Source: Erodium maritimum (Eukaryota > Streptophyta > Magnoliopsida > Geraniales > Geraniaceae). Taken from it: DNA of 64,000 nucleotides. Position 1 is the first letter of the stretch. Each line of letters begins with the position of its first letter. Location: assembly GCA_963921825.1 (NCBI GenBank), contig OY997589.1, forward strand, positions 18,869,735 to 18,933,734, written 5' to 3'. Below, piece by piece: positions 37,601 to 47,952 of this stretch. The notes beneath the pieces were generated by a model, which did no database searches, was not told where the DNA came from, and saw nothing but the letters and a program-made list of their open reading frames with translations. A program made the position numbers and the translations under genes.

Positions 37601-38305
37601 TCGGGAATTGGGCGAAGAACGAGCTCTGCAGGAGCTATTGTTTTCGGTGTACCTGACGGACGGCTTGATAAAATGGTATGGGTTAAAGGTCCCCGTTTCT
37701 CTGTAGGGGCGGTTTACAGGTTAATCACTCCCACCTTTGATAAGGTTAGTTGGGCCTCGGTTCTGTGGGTTAAGGGCCTCCCTCCCAAATTCTGCATGTT
37801 ATTGTGGTTAGCCTTACATTCAGCTATTTCGACTAGGACCTTTCTTGAGGAAAGGGGGTGCAGAATCTCTCTGAACGCCATGTTGTGTCATTTTTGTAAG
37901 TCTTGTTTTGAAGACTTAAATCATCTATTTCTGCATTGTCAATTCTCTTGGAATTTTTGGGGCCTGTTGCATGATTGGTAGTCCTTGCCCTGGGTCACGC
38001 CGGGTTCCTTTTTGGAGGCGTTCGAAGGTTGGTTCTGGGTGTCCGGCGGCGTGAGGGGCTCGATTTGGGTGAAACTCTGTTATTTGGCATGTTGGTACAT
38101 CTGGTTGCAACGTAATGCTGTGGTGTTTCGGAATTCTAAGTTGTCAGAGTTGCAGATGCTCACTAATTTTCAGGCTCATGCATTCAGTCTGTTGAAGTTA
38201 GCAGGAGATCTTGTTCCTGAAGTTTCTTTTGAGCAATGGAAGGTGGCACCAGCTTCTTGCCAACGCAGACAAAGGCGTGGAAGAGTAGTTGGTGGGGTTA
38301 TGTAA
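34621..38305 (+). pseudogene. LINE ORF2: endonuclease, reverse transcriptase, zf-RVT (broken)
   Basis: ORF2 starts 12 bp after ORF1. It has an APE-type endonuclease (SWNVRGM, FQETK, VNVYAPTES; GDFN in the next frame) and a reverse transcriptase (KAPGPDGFSMLFFKACW, FRPISLISGPYKIVAKLLAN, QSGFIAGRQLVDG, LDFEKAYDKVNW, GIRQGCPLSPFLF). The catalytic FADDTILF is at about 36672-36695. Then come the thumb (LPYLGFQLG, NLNIAGRVVLLKSTLAALP) and a zf-RVT with CHFCKSCFEDLNHLFLHC. Three breaks are visible: a frameshift at the eight-G run 35037-35044, another near 37570-37700, and a stop at about 37980. Only the central 849-codon frame (35157-37706) is long and clean. The breaks are few, so the copy is moderately young. 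Confidence 0.9.
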
Positions 38306-38384
38306 TTTATTTTCTCAGAATTTCTATGTAATTTTGCTTTGTGGTAGGTTTCCACCCTGGAACCCTGTTGAATAAATATCGCTT

Positions 38385-38388
<4 letters not shown>

Positions 38389-38419
<31 letters not shown>
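38389..38419. repeat. (TA)n microsatellite at the LINE 3' end
   Basis: An uninterrupted TA/AT run directly follows the LINE 3' UTR (AATAAATATCGCTTATC) and precedes the candidate target duplication. It stands where poly(A) is expected. Confidence 0.9.
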
Positions 38420-38421
<2 letters not shown>

Positions 38422-38426
38422 CATGT

Positions 38427-39781
38427 CTTCATGTTCGTTTTACATTAGATACAATTGAAGGTTATTTTTTATAAGAAAAAACATGTCCCAAAATGATATA
38501 ATTATATGTGAATAAAGTCAGGATACATCACAGGTTGAAAGAGAGATCTTAAATCCAAAGTGTCGTTTTTAATAATTATTTTAATTGAAAATAATAATAA
38601 ATAAGATGTAAAAAACTTGAGTTATGAGGGGATATCCTTCAAATCATGCTCTAATGTTCTGCATCTTGTCTCTTCTTCTTCATTTTTTGCAATTTCGTCG
38701 TTTTAGTTTCTGGTCGACACCCTCGTGAATTCAACTGCTCGTCATTTTAGGTGACACTGACCTGACTTGATCAGTGCCACCCTCATGTTCTGGCTATCAT
38801 CCCGAGTCCCGATGATCTTCTAACCATCACTGTTGCGCCGCTTCCCACCCACGTGCTACCCTACTCCACCTGTGTCATGCCGCTAGCCCCACCTCAAGGG
38901 TTTACAAAGCCAATCCAACCAAAGAAGAAGAGACACCGCCCACCTCTTCCTCTTCTTGATCACGACCGACATCACTTGTAGATTTTCCTCCTCCCTCCAC
39001 TCCTCTAGTGTCATCTATGATTTCCCCCATCATACCACTACTGTGTATGGTTGAACGGTATCCACGGTCCCTATTTCCATTGCACCCGAGTCACATCGGC
39101 CTGGTGCCACGAGATACTCTTGTTCTTCCTGGATTTCTCCACAAGATCTCGTGCATATACCCCTCTATCCACCGTTGGTGCGACTAAACATGACATTCTC
39201 TACCCCTTCTAATGGAGAGAAACTACTAAAGCATCACTCATGTTTTCGACATGATGACGATGGTCTCATCGTTGGAAAGCTCAACCTAGCCACCATACAC
39301 GGTCAACCGCATGGCCAGCCGAGGATACCCCACCAAGATGCTCCCATCGGAGGAACGACATGGGATCAGAGTCACCTCTCTCCTAGTCCAAGCTGGGAAC
39401 GTCCGCGTAGTCCATCCCCACCGATACTTGTTTTTCTTGACAAGGAAGGGATGTTGATGGTCTCCCGGCTACTTCCTTTGACGAACATGTTGTGGTTTTC
39501 CGCTCCGATGGGTTGTAGGATCGGGATCATAACCCAAGATATTTTACCTATCACATCCACACGCCCGCGATGCTGGAAACACACGTGCCATTTCTCGGTA
39601 CCATCGCCTCGAACCTCGGAGGCCACAAGACTAAGTGATGCTGGTGCAACACAAGATCTCCTACCTAACCAGGAGGATCTTCTCGTGTGCTCCAAGAAAC
39701 TATACGTGCCAAGGGATGTGGCCCCCTTCCTCCGATTCAGGCATCGACTTACTAAGGGATCTCCTAGGCGAGGACTATAGA
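38427..39781. other. Unassigned, moderately GC-rich sequence
   Basis: No gene that I recognise. The longest frame is 209 codons on the plus strand (39151-39780), rich in Pro, Ser, His and Arg and without a domain. The sequence resumes beyond the solo LTR at 42348, so this block and 42348-42700 were continuous before that insertion. Confidence 0.35.
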
Positions 39782-42347
39782 CCAGTTGTCACGCCCCAAA
39801 TCCGGTTTTGGCTGGACTCGTGACGTGAATTAAAATAAAATAAAGACAATGATGATAAAATAAAACTTACGAAGTATAACTCCAAAATTTAGCTCCAAAA
39901 CAACAATAAAATAACACAAGTCAAACGCTCAAATCCAAATACATAAAAATATTGTTTAGTTCAAAAATAGAAAGTATGTCTCGATTAAAAGATAAATCCC
40001 CGGACTCTCGAGGAGCTCCTGTGCTCTAAGACGTCCTCTAAATCGACTCGTGATCGAAACCTGTGAAATAGTAAAACAGAGGGGGTGAGCTTTCGTTCAG
40101 TAGGAAAAAGTAGTAAAATGGAATGGACTTCCGCACCGTCATCACAATTACTAAAATAATGACACTTGCTAATAAAAGACAACACAAGCAGAAACCGACA
40201 GGAACACAACTTATCCGACAATAGAAGCAAGCTAGAGGAACACACGAACAATGGAATATTACACTGCAATGCCAATTACAAACATCACTCAACTCGACAT
40301 CACACAGACATAGGATATGTACACCATGATACTCCGATCGCCACTCATAACTCAACATATCTTACCGGAACACGGCATTGGTTTAAATATCTTCCCGGAA
40401 CCGCACATCAGGGTGAAACACATACATCGTACCGGAATACACCCTCGACATAGATGTCTTCCCGGACACGCAACATCGGGGTGAAACAAGTGATACATCG
40501 TACTAGAGTACCCATCGGTCTAGATGTCTTCCCGGACACACATCATCGGGGTGAAACAAATAATACATCATACCGGAAACACACATTGGCCTAGATGTCT
40601 TCCCGAAAACGCACATCGGGATAAATCTCATCACACACATACCGGACCGGCACACACCTCGGTCGGGTATCTTCCCGTCGCACGGGGTACAAGTCACACC
40701 ACACAATACCATACCAACACGCTACACCGAACTTATCATACCAACAAATCTTACCGACACAACTTACCAAGACCATCGTATCGGTCTATCATTCACCCAA
40801 TCATATCACTAGACAACATTCATATAACATTCATCACATTCATTCGACCAATCATGTCACGAAACAACCATTCATATCACATTCATCATAATTCATATAG
40901 CATAATATGATTCTTAAATTACCTAAAGAACATACTATACGTCGACATCTAAGGACTCTTAACCACTATCGAACACAACCAACACACAATCCTAAGGCCC
41001 GACATGGCCACATGTGATTCTACAGCACGACAATTCCCATAATTGAATGCGGTTATTCTAGTTAATCACATCCTATATGCAAGCTAAGACTTTACCGGTT
41101 ATTAATGTCATATATGCATACTGTTAACATTCTTTAATTAAAAGCGGTAATTACTACTCTTCCCTACCTCAAATGCTATCCAAACGCTTAGTCACGTGAA
41201 CCGCCTAGTAGTCTCCTCCTCCGTGCTCGGGAACGAAGTCTAGGATCATAATTTAATACTATAACTAACAAACAATCAAAGTGGTTTAAAGAGAAAAATA
41301 CCCAAATTCAATCCCCAAAAGGTTCGGTTATAAATAACCTTCCTAAAACCCGAAAACGACTAAAAAGACCCCAAAAACCCAATTCTGATCTGTCACGGCT
41401 CGGATCACGGAGCCGTGATCTGCACTGTCACCGTCATCCTCACGGAGCCGTGACCTGCACCGTCACGGTCCCCGTCACGGATCCGTGACGGGTCTGGACG
41501 ATTTCGTCCTCCTTCTTCCTCCAGCTCCATTTCCACGAAATTAAACCTCAAAACCTCCATTTTTATCAACCAAAAACCTCCAACACAGTACCATAAACTC
41601 CAAAACTCCAACACCCATAATGGGTTTCATCAAAAACACAAAACCCCAAATGATTTCTACATAAATCCTTCATTTTCTTCTCATAAACAATCATCTAACA
41701 ACAATAACTCAAAACCCAACCATTTTATGCAATTTTCTATGGAAACCCATAACCCCAAATTGATTGAAAGTAGATTGTTAGATCTCACTTACCTTGGAAA
41801 TGGATAGATGAAGAGAATTAAGAGGTTTTTGAGAAGTTTTGGTGAAGAAATGCCACAAAAGGAGCTCCCTTTCTCTTGCTTCTTCTTCAAGCTTCAATGG
41901 AGTTCTCCAACCTCTCTCTTCTCTCTATAGAATTCGGCCAACAAGGGGAAAATGAGCTGAAATTGCTCTTTGGTGGTTCTTAAACCTAAGGGATAAATGA
42001 CTAAAAGCCCCCTTGCCTTCTTTCTTCTATTTTGGCATAAATGAGGGTAAATAGGTCATTCTAGACCCATTTCTTGTGGGGGCCACCTTGCCCTTACTAA
42101 TTTCCAGCACAATTAAATTAATTAGGTTTAGTCATTAATTAGCCTTAGTTTGACCCGAGTTGACTTTTTCTCAAAATTACACGTTTGGAAGGAAACGACC
42201 CAACTAAGCTAACCGTAACGACGGTTAAACTCTTTGAGTCCCGGAAAGGTCCCAAATGACTTTCGGAGTCATCGGTTGACTTTCCAGGCCGAAAGTCAAC
42301 TTTTGCCAAAAATCACCGGTTCGACTGGGGGCGGTTCTTACACCAGT
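39782..42347 (-). repeat. Solo LTR, Gypsy-type, opposite orientation (fossil)
   Basis: A 2,556-bp LTR (39787-42342) reads TGTAAGAACCGCCCCC at its 5' end on the minus strand and ends GGATTTGGGGCGTGACA. It is flanked by a perfect 5-bp duplication CCAGT (39782-39786 and 42343-42347). There is no internal region. It belongs to the same family as 30509-33050: both ends and an internal CTACTGARCGMAAGCTCACC segment match. It carries a short tandem array at 40380-40672. Confidence 0.9.
40380..40672. repeat. Approx. 70-bp tandem array inside the solo LTR
   Basis: About four degenerate units of 65-71 bp are each marked by ATCTTCCCGG-type and ATCGGGGTGAAACA-type segments, with unit starts near 40385, 40451, 40521 and 40592. 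The other LTR of this family shows only a weak counterpart at its equivalent position. Confidence 0.75.
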
Positions 42348-42916
42348 CTCGCCCAAGACAATGAGCGTGAGATCGAGCATCGAGGCGTGTATATAGAGGT
42401 CTACGACCAGTACTGGCCTAACCACCGACAATACTTGAGGACCCCCGATCTGGATATCAACCCATGGTCCCAAGGCCAAGATAAGGATCATTAAGGCAAG
42501 AACACGATGATGGTGAAGAAATTTGACAATATCTACTGATGTCGTGTCCAACAACGCCTTCTTGATACGACCGATCGAGAAATATTAGATGCAACCTTTA
42601 CCGAGTACCACACGACGTATCGTATGACATTCAATAAATTCCATTGGTATGATCACGTCAAAGATCAAGCGAAGTGGCGTCTCTACGTCAACTAATTTTA
42701 ATTTGAGTTCATAATCGCCTTTGTAATGTCTTTCGTTGGAATAAGATTGTTATTTCGATCTATTAAAAATGTGAAATAAATTTATTTTTAATTATAAATA
42801 ATGTTTGAATCAATAAAATTTAATAGTATTGTATACATTTGGTGCACCAATTTAATATAACTGATGCATCAAACTATAAGTGAAGTGTTTGACTTATACA
42901 CTAAACATGTTATAAG
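42348..42916. other. Continuation of unassigned sequence
   Basis: This is the right-hand continuation of 38427-39781 after the solo LTR. Short plus-strand frames include segments such as YRMTFNKFHWYDHVKDQ, with no family that I can name. It becomes AT-rich after about 42700. Confidence 0.3.
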
Positions 42917-43664
42917 AGATCGAACATTTGATTTAACTATGAAAAAAAGGAACAATCTCTCTAGAAGGGAAAAACCCTAGTCGTCAAAGGGAAAAACCCT
43001 ACCCGCCTCCTTCTTCTTCTGCCGTCGCCGACCACCACTAGCCTCCGTGGTTGTCTTCGTCGTCTCCTCCGTTGATTCACCTCTCTCGAGCCATCATCCT
43101 CTGAAGAGAAGAGGCTTTCACTCCGTCCCTCAGAAGCTCCCCTTCTCCGGTGAATATCAGGTACAAATCTCTAAACAATACAGGCGCCGGATTTGGGATC
43201 CGGGAGGAGGGACGATAGGATGGGGTCTGTATCCACGACACCCAAAGTCAGCCACCTCGAAACTGGACAGACCCTTGTGGGTTGATCCGATGATGATCAA
43301 TCTGCTTCTACAAGTAGTATCGGTGAAGTCACATCCGAAGCATGTTCCGATATCCTTATCACATTCAAACATCCCGACGACTCAAGACGATGGGTTAGCG
43401 ATATCAGAACGCCCCACTACGAAAGTTATGGGGATCAGAAGAACTGGCATCACAGACTCTTTTGTTTCTTATGTTAATTTTTGTGTTTTTTATGATCAGT
43501 GATACAAAGTAGCCCAACAATACGGGTCCAAGTTCGCCAGAATCCCTACGGGGTTCCGGACATATACTGGAACTCAAGGTCAGAGACCCAATTTATGTTT
43601 ATGATTCATTATCATGATTAATAAAATACCTTAGTTCACGTTTCAAAAAAAAGATCGAACATTT
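42917..43664 (+). mobile_element. Short poly(A) retroelement, copy C
   Basis: A plus-strand element (42930-43651) ends CACGTTTC followed by poly(A). It is flanked by a perfect 13-bp direct repeat AGATCGAACATTT (42917-42929 and 43652-43664). The first 300 bp are GC- and CT-rich (AAAAACCCTA near the start). An internal block around 43195-43215 containing GGATCCGGGAGGAGGGACG is shared with copy D at 54078. It has no reverse transcriptase. The 151-codon frame 43047-43502 has no known domain. Confidence 0.8.
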
Positions 43665-44436
43665 TACAGCACCTCTATAACTTTGCAGAATACCGTGTCT
43701 TACCCTTTGGTTTTCCTTTTGTCAAACTCAAATGATGTTTTTGGGTTTCCATTTTGATAGTAAATACGATTGAGATTTCGCTTTTTTTTTTTAGTAAATT
43801 GAGATTTCATTTTATTTCTTTGTTTTGCTGTTATTTTATGACTTTTCTTATTATTTACGAATTGGGCTTGTGTAGTTGGGCTGCAACCCGATTCAGATTT
43901 TTCATTCCTTAGGTTTAGTTGGGCTTTCTCCGAAAGTGGCAAATCAAACAAAAAAGAGTCAACAAAACTGATTAAAGCAAAAGGACTGAATAATCTGAAG
44001 TTTCAATAGCAACTGATAAGAGAGTGGTTTGTATATATTTTGGTCAAAGAGGTTGACTCATCTCACGACCTGTAAATCAATCCAAGAGCCTTATTGGCCT
44101 AGAGTAAATCCCATTCAGCCTACCTTGTAGAAGGAGCTGATTCATTTAAAAATAGATTCCAGAGAACCACATAATTAATAAGATAATTTAAAATAGTGTT
44201 ACATGTATTACATCACACTACACAATTAACTTTTTCTTTATTAATTGTCCCTATCAGAAACACATTATAAGCTTCAAACTTCATCTTTTTTTTGAAAGAG
44301 CTTCAAGTTTGATCTTAAAAACATAAGTAAGTATACATTAAATATGAGAACATCCCTAATTTTCTTCTTCTGGGTTTGGGTTTGATGAGAAAACAGACCA
44401 TAAAAGACAGTAGTAAAAACACATAATTAGATTAAT
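43665..44436. other. Spacer and subtilase 3' region
   Basis: This AT-rich spacer shows no gene. The part next to 44436 is probably the 3' UTR of the minus-strand subtilase gene. Confidence 0.4.
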
Positions 44437-46707
44437 TTAAGTCCAGGTAATAGCAATGGGACTTGCCACTATGTGCTTGCCATCGGACCACTGCAGCCGA
44501 CCAAAGCTATCAGTTCCTGCTGGCATGGCAAGGGCGGACTTAAACGTCACCGTATAAGCCTTCTTCTCATTCAACTCGGCGAAACTCAACGACTCCGGCT
44601 GCACAGATATCTTCACCGCCGGGTTATCGGAAGAGATCGACACCTTGTACGTCCCTGCCGCTCCCACGTTTGTCACCGTCCTCGTGTGTTGAACGGCGTT
44701 TGGTCCCTTCGATCCAAAGGCTACGGCAAACGACGGGTAATTAAGGTCCGTTACGCTGTACTTTTTACTACTGTCACACGTGAAGTTCCGTTTCGCCACG
44801 CTGTTGATTTGCAACGGCGTGTAATCCAGGGCGCACAAGAAGTTCAGGTAATCGTCGGCCGTCAGATCGTACACCAGTCCGGGATTGAGGGCCGATGCCG
44901 GGTCCACGTGTCCTGCTCCGTAACCGAACGGCGTGGCTGGCTTCCCGGTGGCCACGTCTTCAATTTTCTGTCTGTCGCCGTCTTTGTATTCTGTGTAAGC
45001 CGTGGTCATCAGTGCGGACTTTATTGCGGCTGGGCTCCACTCCGGGTGGGCCCCTTTTAGTAGGGCCGCGATCCCGCTGACATGTGGGCATGACATCGAC
45101 GTGCCCGATATGATGTTGAACTCCACGCGCCTGCTATCCGTGGGGATCCCTGTGGGTCCCACTCCACCAGACCATCCTGCTAGGATGTTGACACCTGGCG
45201 CGATGAGATCTGGTTTCAGTATCTCCGGCGTGATCGGGTTTGGGCCTCTGGAGCTGAATGCCGCCACTACTGGCGAGGGCTTGATGTTGATCTTGGTCCC
45301 TTCCAAGAGGATCGTGGCCGTTGGATTGGGATCGGACGACAAATACTTTTTGATTGCGTTGCCGGCTTTCTCGCCCACCGCTGTCGCCGGGAGGAGATGT
45401 GCGTCCGCCACCAGCTCTTCACCATTTGATGCCGTGTTGGCCAAAATCATCCCCGCGCCGCCCGCTGCTTTCACCACTGCTCCCTTTTGCACCCTTGAGT
45501 TCACACCTCGATCACACAGTACGATTTTTCCGGCGACCTTTTCCGGTATGAGAGTGCCCGTCATGCACAAATTTCCACTCGTCGAGTTGCTAGCACTTCC
45601 GGCGTAAATCAATGGAAGCAACTTCTCCGGCAGAGCATTGCCTTGGTAGAGCGACACGCCGGAGTAGTTAAGTCCATTGCCGATGCTAGCAACCGCCGGG
45701 AAGTCTCGATCCAGTGTGCCCGCCCCTACCGTTGTTATCCATGGAGCCACATTTGACAAGCTGAGCGAGCTGGGACCCGAATTTCCGGCGGAGCAAGAGA
45801 CTAATATACCCTTCTCCATCGCTGAGAAAGCTCCAGTGGCGATGCCGTCTCTGTAATAATCGGAGGTGCCGCCACCGAGAGACATGGAAAGGACGTTGAC
45901 GTTGTCCTGAATCGCCATATCCATCGCCGCCAAGATGTCGGAGCTGAAGCACCCGCCAGCCCAGCAGACCTTGTAGGCAGCCACTCTCGCTCGTGTGGCC
46001 ATCCCACGCGCCGCTCCAGGCGCGTATCCCAAGAGGCTCGCGCCCTCAACCACCGTTCCACCCGCGGTGGTCGAAGTGTGAGTGCCGTGGCCATCGTCGT
46101 CCCTTGCCGATCTCGATTCTTTCGATTCGTCTATCGGACCCATCGTCATCTCGTACCCCTTAGAGAAGAACCTAGCGCCGATCAGCTTCCGGTTGCAATT
46201 GGCGGCGGTGAATTTCGTCCCGACTTCGCACTCGCCTTTCCAACTAGTCGGCACCGGGCCGAGCCCCGTGTCGTCGAAGCTCTTGCTCTCCGGCCAAACT
46301 CCGGTATCGAGGACCCCAATAATGACGTCGCTCTGAGACGTGGACTCTGGGAACAGATCGGCACTCTTGTCGAGGCCGAGGAACTCAGGGGTCCGAGTGG
46401 TGTGCAAATCGTACCTCAATTCGGGCAACACCGATAGAATCCCGGGCTGGGCCTCGAGAAGCAGAGCTTCCTCGGCCGTCAATCTGGTGGAATAGCCGTG
46501 GATGGCATTATCGTAAATATAAATCATCTCGGCAGATTCGGAGGCTGATTCGAGGGACGAACTGTACCAGTGCTCGTGGTGCTCGAAGCTCGTCGGCATT
46601 TGGGATTTGGCCATGTGAATTATAAACGTCTTCTTCGTCTCAGGGACGGCACCGGACACGTGGCAGAAGGCCAGAAGAAGGAGAAAGGGGAGAAGGGTGT
46701 TCGTCAT
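44437..46707 (-). CDS. SBT1.7: Subtilisin-like protease, SBT1.7/ARA12 type
   Basis: This is a single intronless frame of 756 residues, the normal size for plant subtilases (S8A, pyrolysin group). It is a secreted serine protease of the cell wall; Arabidopsis SBT1.7 acts in seed-coat mucilage release by activating cell-wall-modifying enzymes (family knowledge). Order of parts: signal peptide 1-20 (LLPFLLLLAFCHVSG), I9 prodomain about 26-105, mature start at TTRTPEFLGL, catalytic Asp134 (GVLDTGVWPES), His207 (DDDGHGTHTS), oxyanion Asn309 (SCSAGNSGP), PA insert about 360-470, catalytic Ser537 (GTSMSCPHVSG), and a C-terminal Fn3-like domain ending IAITWT. All catalytic residues are present. The closest match by eye is SBT1.7, with TMGPIDESKESRS and SLGGGTSDYYRDG. 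The coding region is much GC-richer than its flanks, which explains the many long shadow frames on the opposite strand. Confidence 0.95.
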   Translation of the reverse strand: MTNTLLPFLLLLAFCHVSGAVPETKKTFIIHMAKSQMPTSFEHHEHWYSSSLESASESAEMIYIYDNAIHGYSTRLTAEEALLLEAQPGILSVLPELRYDLHTTRTPEFLGLDKSADLFPESTSQSDVIIGVLDTGVWPESKSFDDTGLGPVPTSWKGECEVGTKFTAANCNRKLIGARFFSKGYEMTMGPIDESKESRSARDDDGHGTHTSTTAGGTVVEGASLLGYAPGAARGMATRARVAAYKVCWAGGCFSSDILAAMDMAIQDNVNVLSMSLGGGTSDYYRDGIATGAFSAMEKGILVSCSAGNSGPSSLSLSNVAPWITTVGAGTLDRDFPAVASIGNGLNYSGVSLYQGNALPEKLLPLIYAGSASNSTSGNLCMTGTLIPEKVAGKIVLCDRGVNSRVQKGAVVKAAGGAGMILANTASNGEELVADAHLLPATAVGEKAGNAIKKYLSSDPNPTATILLEGTKINIKPSPVVAAFSSRGPNPITPEILKPDLIAPGVNILAGWSGGVGPTGIPTDSRRVEFNIISGTSMSCPHVSGIAALLKGAHPEWSPAAIKSALMTTAYTEYKDGDRQKIEDVATGKPATPFGYGAGHVDPASALNPGLVYDLTADDYLNFLCALDYTPLQINSVAKRNFTCDSSKKYSVTDLNYPSFAVAFGSKGPNAVQHTRTVTNVGAAGTYKVSISSDNPAVKISVQPESLSFAELNEKKAYTVTFKSALAMPAGTDSFGRLQWSDGKHIVASPIAITWT

Positions 46708-46964
46708 GGTGATGAAGCTGTGCGTGGCGGTGAAGGGGGTGGAGAAGAAGAGCAGAGAGAGAGAGATGGAGAGTGGCTCAAGTCATGGGAAAGCGAGAGT
46801 GTGCAGGGGGAGAGTGGGGTCGGAGAGTGGTTGATTGGGTCCGTGAATGATTGAAACTTTGGGCTTTCATGGCTTTTCTGTAGGTGTGACTATACGTAAT
46901 ATGTTTGTATAATTTACTTGCACAATAAATTAACCTTAGCAATTAAATATGAAGCCCAAGCATA
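46708..46964. other. Subtilase 5' flank
   Basis: This is the 5' UTR and proximal promoter. It contains a short GA/CT-rich run (about 46750-46800), common near plant transcription starts. I see no other gene. Confidence 0.4.
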
Positions 46965-46997
46965 TGGACAAAATCTATTTGGAACTATCCTTTCATT

Positions 46998-47952
46998 TAA
47001 GAGCAACTGCAGCACAACGAACCGGATGACAAACATTTTTGTAAATTGTGATTTAACGAATTACGGTCTGCGAGTCAATGCGTTGTGGGATGCCGTTTGT
47101 GTGAACTGCAAACCGTTATATTGCGATTTGCGGCGCGCACCGCTATTGCGAGTCGCAATTCGGTCAAAGTAGTTCGCGTGTCATCCACTCACAACGCGAC
47201 ACGTGAACATCCCGTTCTTTAATGCATAAAATTAGATTCAACAAAATAGGATTAGTCCAAAATTAAGGTATAAATACATAATTTTATCCTATAACAAATA
47301 TTAGGCAACATTTAAAATTGACCAAATATTTTTTTACTAAAGTGTAAACCTCGTCATTGTCCGTTTCCGACGAAATCTTAGCATTTTTCGGGTCGAATCG
47401 GACTCCCGAGCAAAACTCATGCTTTGCCATGATGTACGATATTTTTGGCCATCCGAGGTTGTTTGGAGGAACAAATTAGTACTTTTAGAGTACAATTGAT
47501 TATTTCCTGTTTATTTTAGGGTTTTGAAGGTATAAATTAAACATGCAATGTAATTATTAATTAATGGGAAGGGTATTATTAATTAATTTTGTTATTTTTA
47601 TTTAGTTAATTTATGTTATTATTAATTAAATTCATTATATTTATTTCAATAACTATTTTTAATAACTTGTGTTAATATTATTTATAATTAATTTATGTTA
47701 TTATTAATTATTTTTGTCAAAATTATTTCTATTTTATATAACATTTACTGTTTCAATAAAGAATTTAATAAAATCAGTAAAATATCAATTCAATATCCAG
47801 TCAGCATCCAATCACAATACGGTTTCCTATCTGGTTCTTACTACTGTGGAGCACAATTAATTTAGGGACTGCAAACCACTATTTTGCACAGTCAGCATAC
47901 GATTTGCTAATACAGTTTGCTTATACGGTTTGTTGCGTTGTACATGCTCTAG
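46998..47952. mobile_element. PIF/Harbinger-like MITE with an empty-site paralogue
   Basis: Inverted ends are AGAGCAACTGCAGCACAACG on the left and, as reverse complement of the right, AGAGCATGTACAACGCAACA. The element is about 950 bp and AT-rich. The target is a TTA/CTA trinucleotide as in PIF/Harbinger. The neighbouring duplicate at 48153-48230 has the same flanks joined without the element (CCTTTAATCTACGAACGACA), giving an empty site. A decayed LTR-like fragment lies inside at 47340-47540. No transposase is seen. Confidence 0.7.
47340..47540 (+). repeat. Decayed relative of the 12401-13287 LTR-like unit (fossil)
   Basis: The segment runs parallel to the reverse complement of 12660-12820: it shares CTTAGCATTTTTC, AAAACTCATG and TTATTTCCTGTTT in the same order and spacing. 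It is an old fragment and non-coding. Confidence 0.65.

Larger units (their letters stand above)
30200..38426 (+). mobile_element. Plant L1-type LINE, interrupted by a solo LTR
   Basis: The LINE body runs from about 30211 to 38415. Without the inserted LTR and its duplicated 5 bp it is about 5.66 kb, normal for plant L1 elements. Candidate 11-bp target duplications ATATTACATGT lie at 30200-30210 and 38416-38426. Its order is 5' UTR, ORF1 (RRM-type nucleic-acid binding), ORF2 (endonuclease, reverse transcriptase, zf-RVT), a short 3' UTR, and a (TA)n tail at 38389-38419 in place of poly(A). The LTR at 30509-33050 sits in the 5' part, so the LINE is the older of the two insertions. ORF1 and ORF2 each carry a few frame breaks, so the copy is not autonomous. 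Confidence 0.85.

Noticed and set aside
39151-39780. 209-codon plus-strand frame as a possible gene
   Set aside because: It has no recognisable domain or supported exon partners, lies within unassigned repeat-like sequence, and runs up to an LTR insertion.
40376-40672. CRISPR-like array
   Set aside because: This is a plant nuclear context. The repeated units are degenerate 65-71 bp tandems without conserved repeats and unique spacers; it is a minisatellite in an LTR.
44473-46437. Long open frames on the plus strand opposite the subtilase (195, 201 and 119 codons)
   Set aside because: They are shadows of the GC-rich subtilase coding sequence, with no domains and no better start context.
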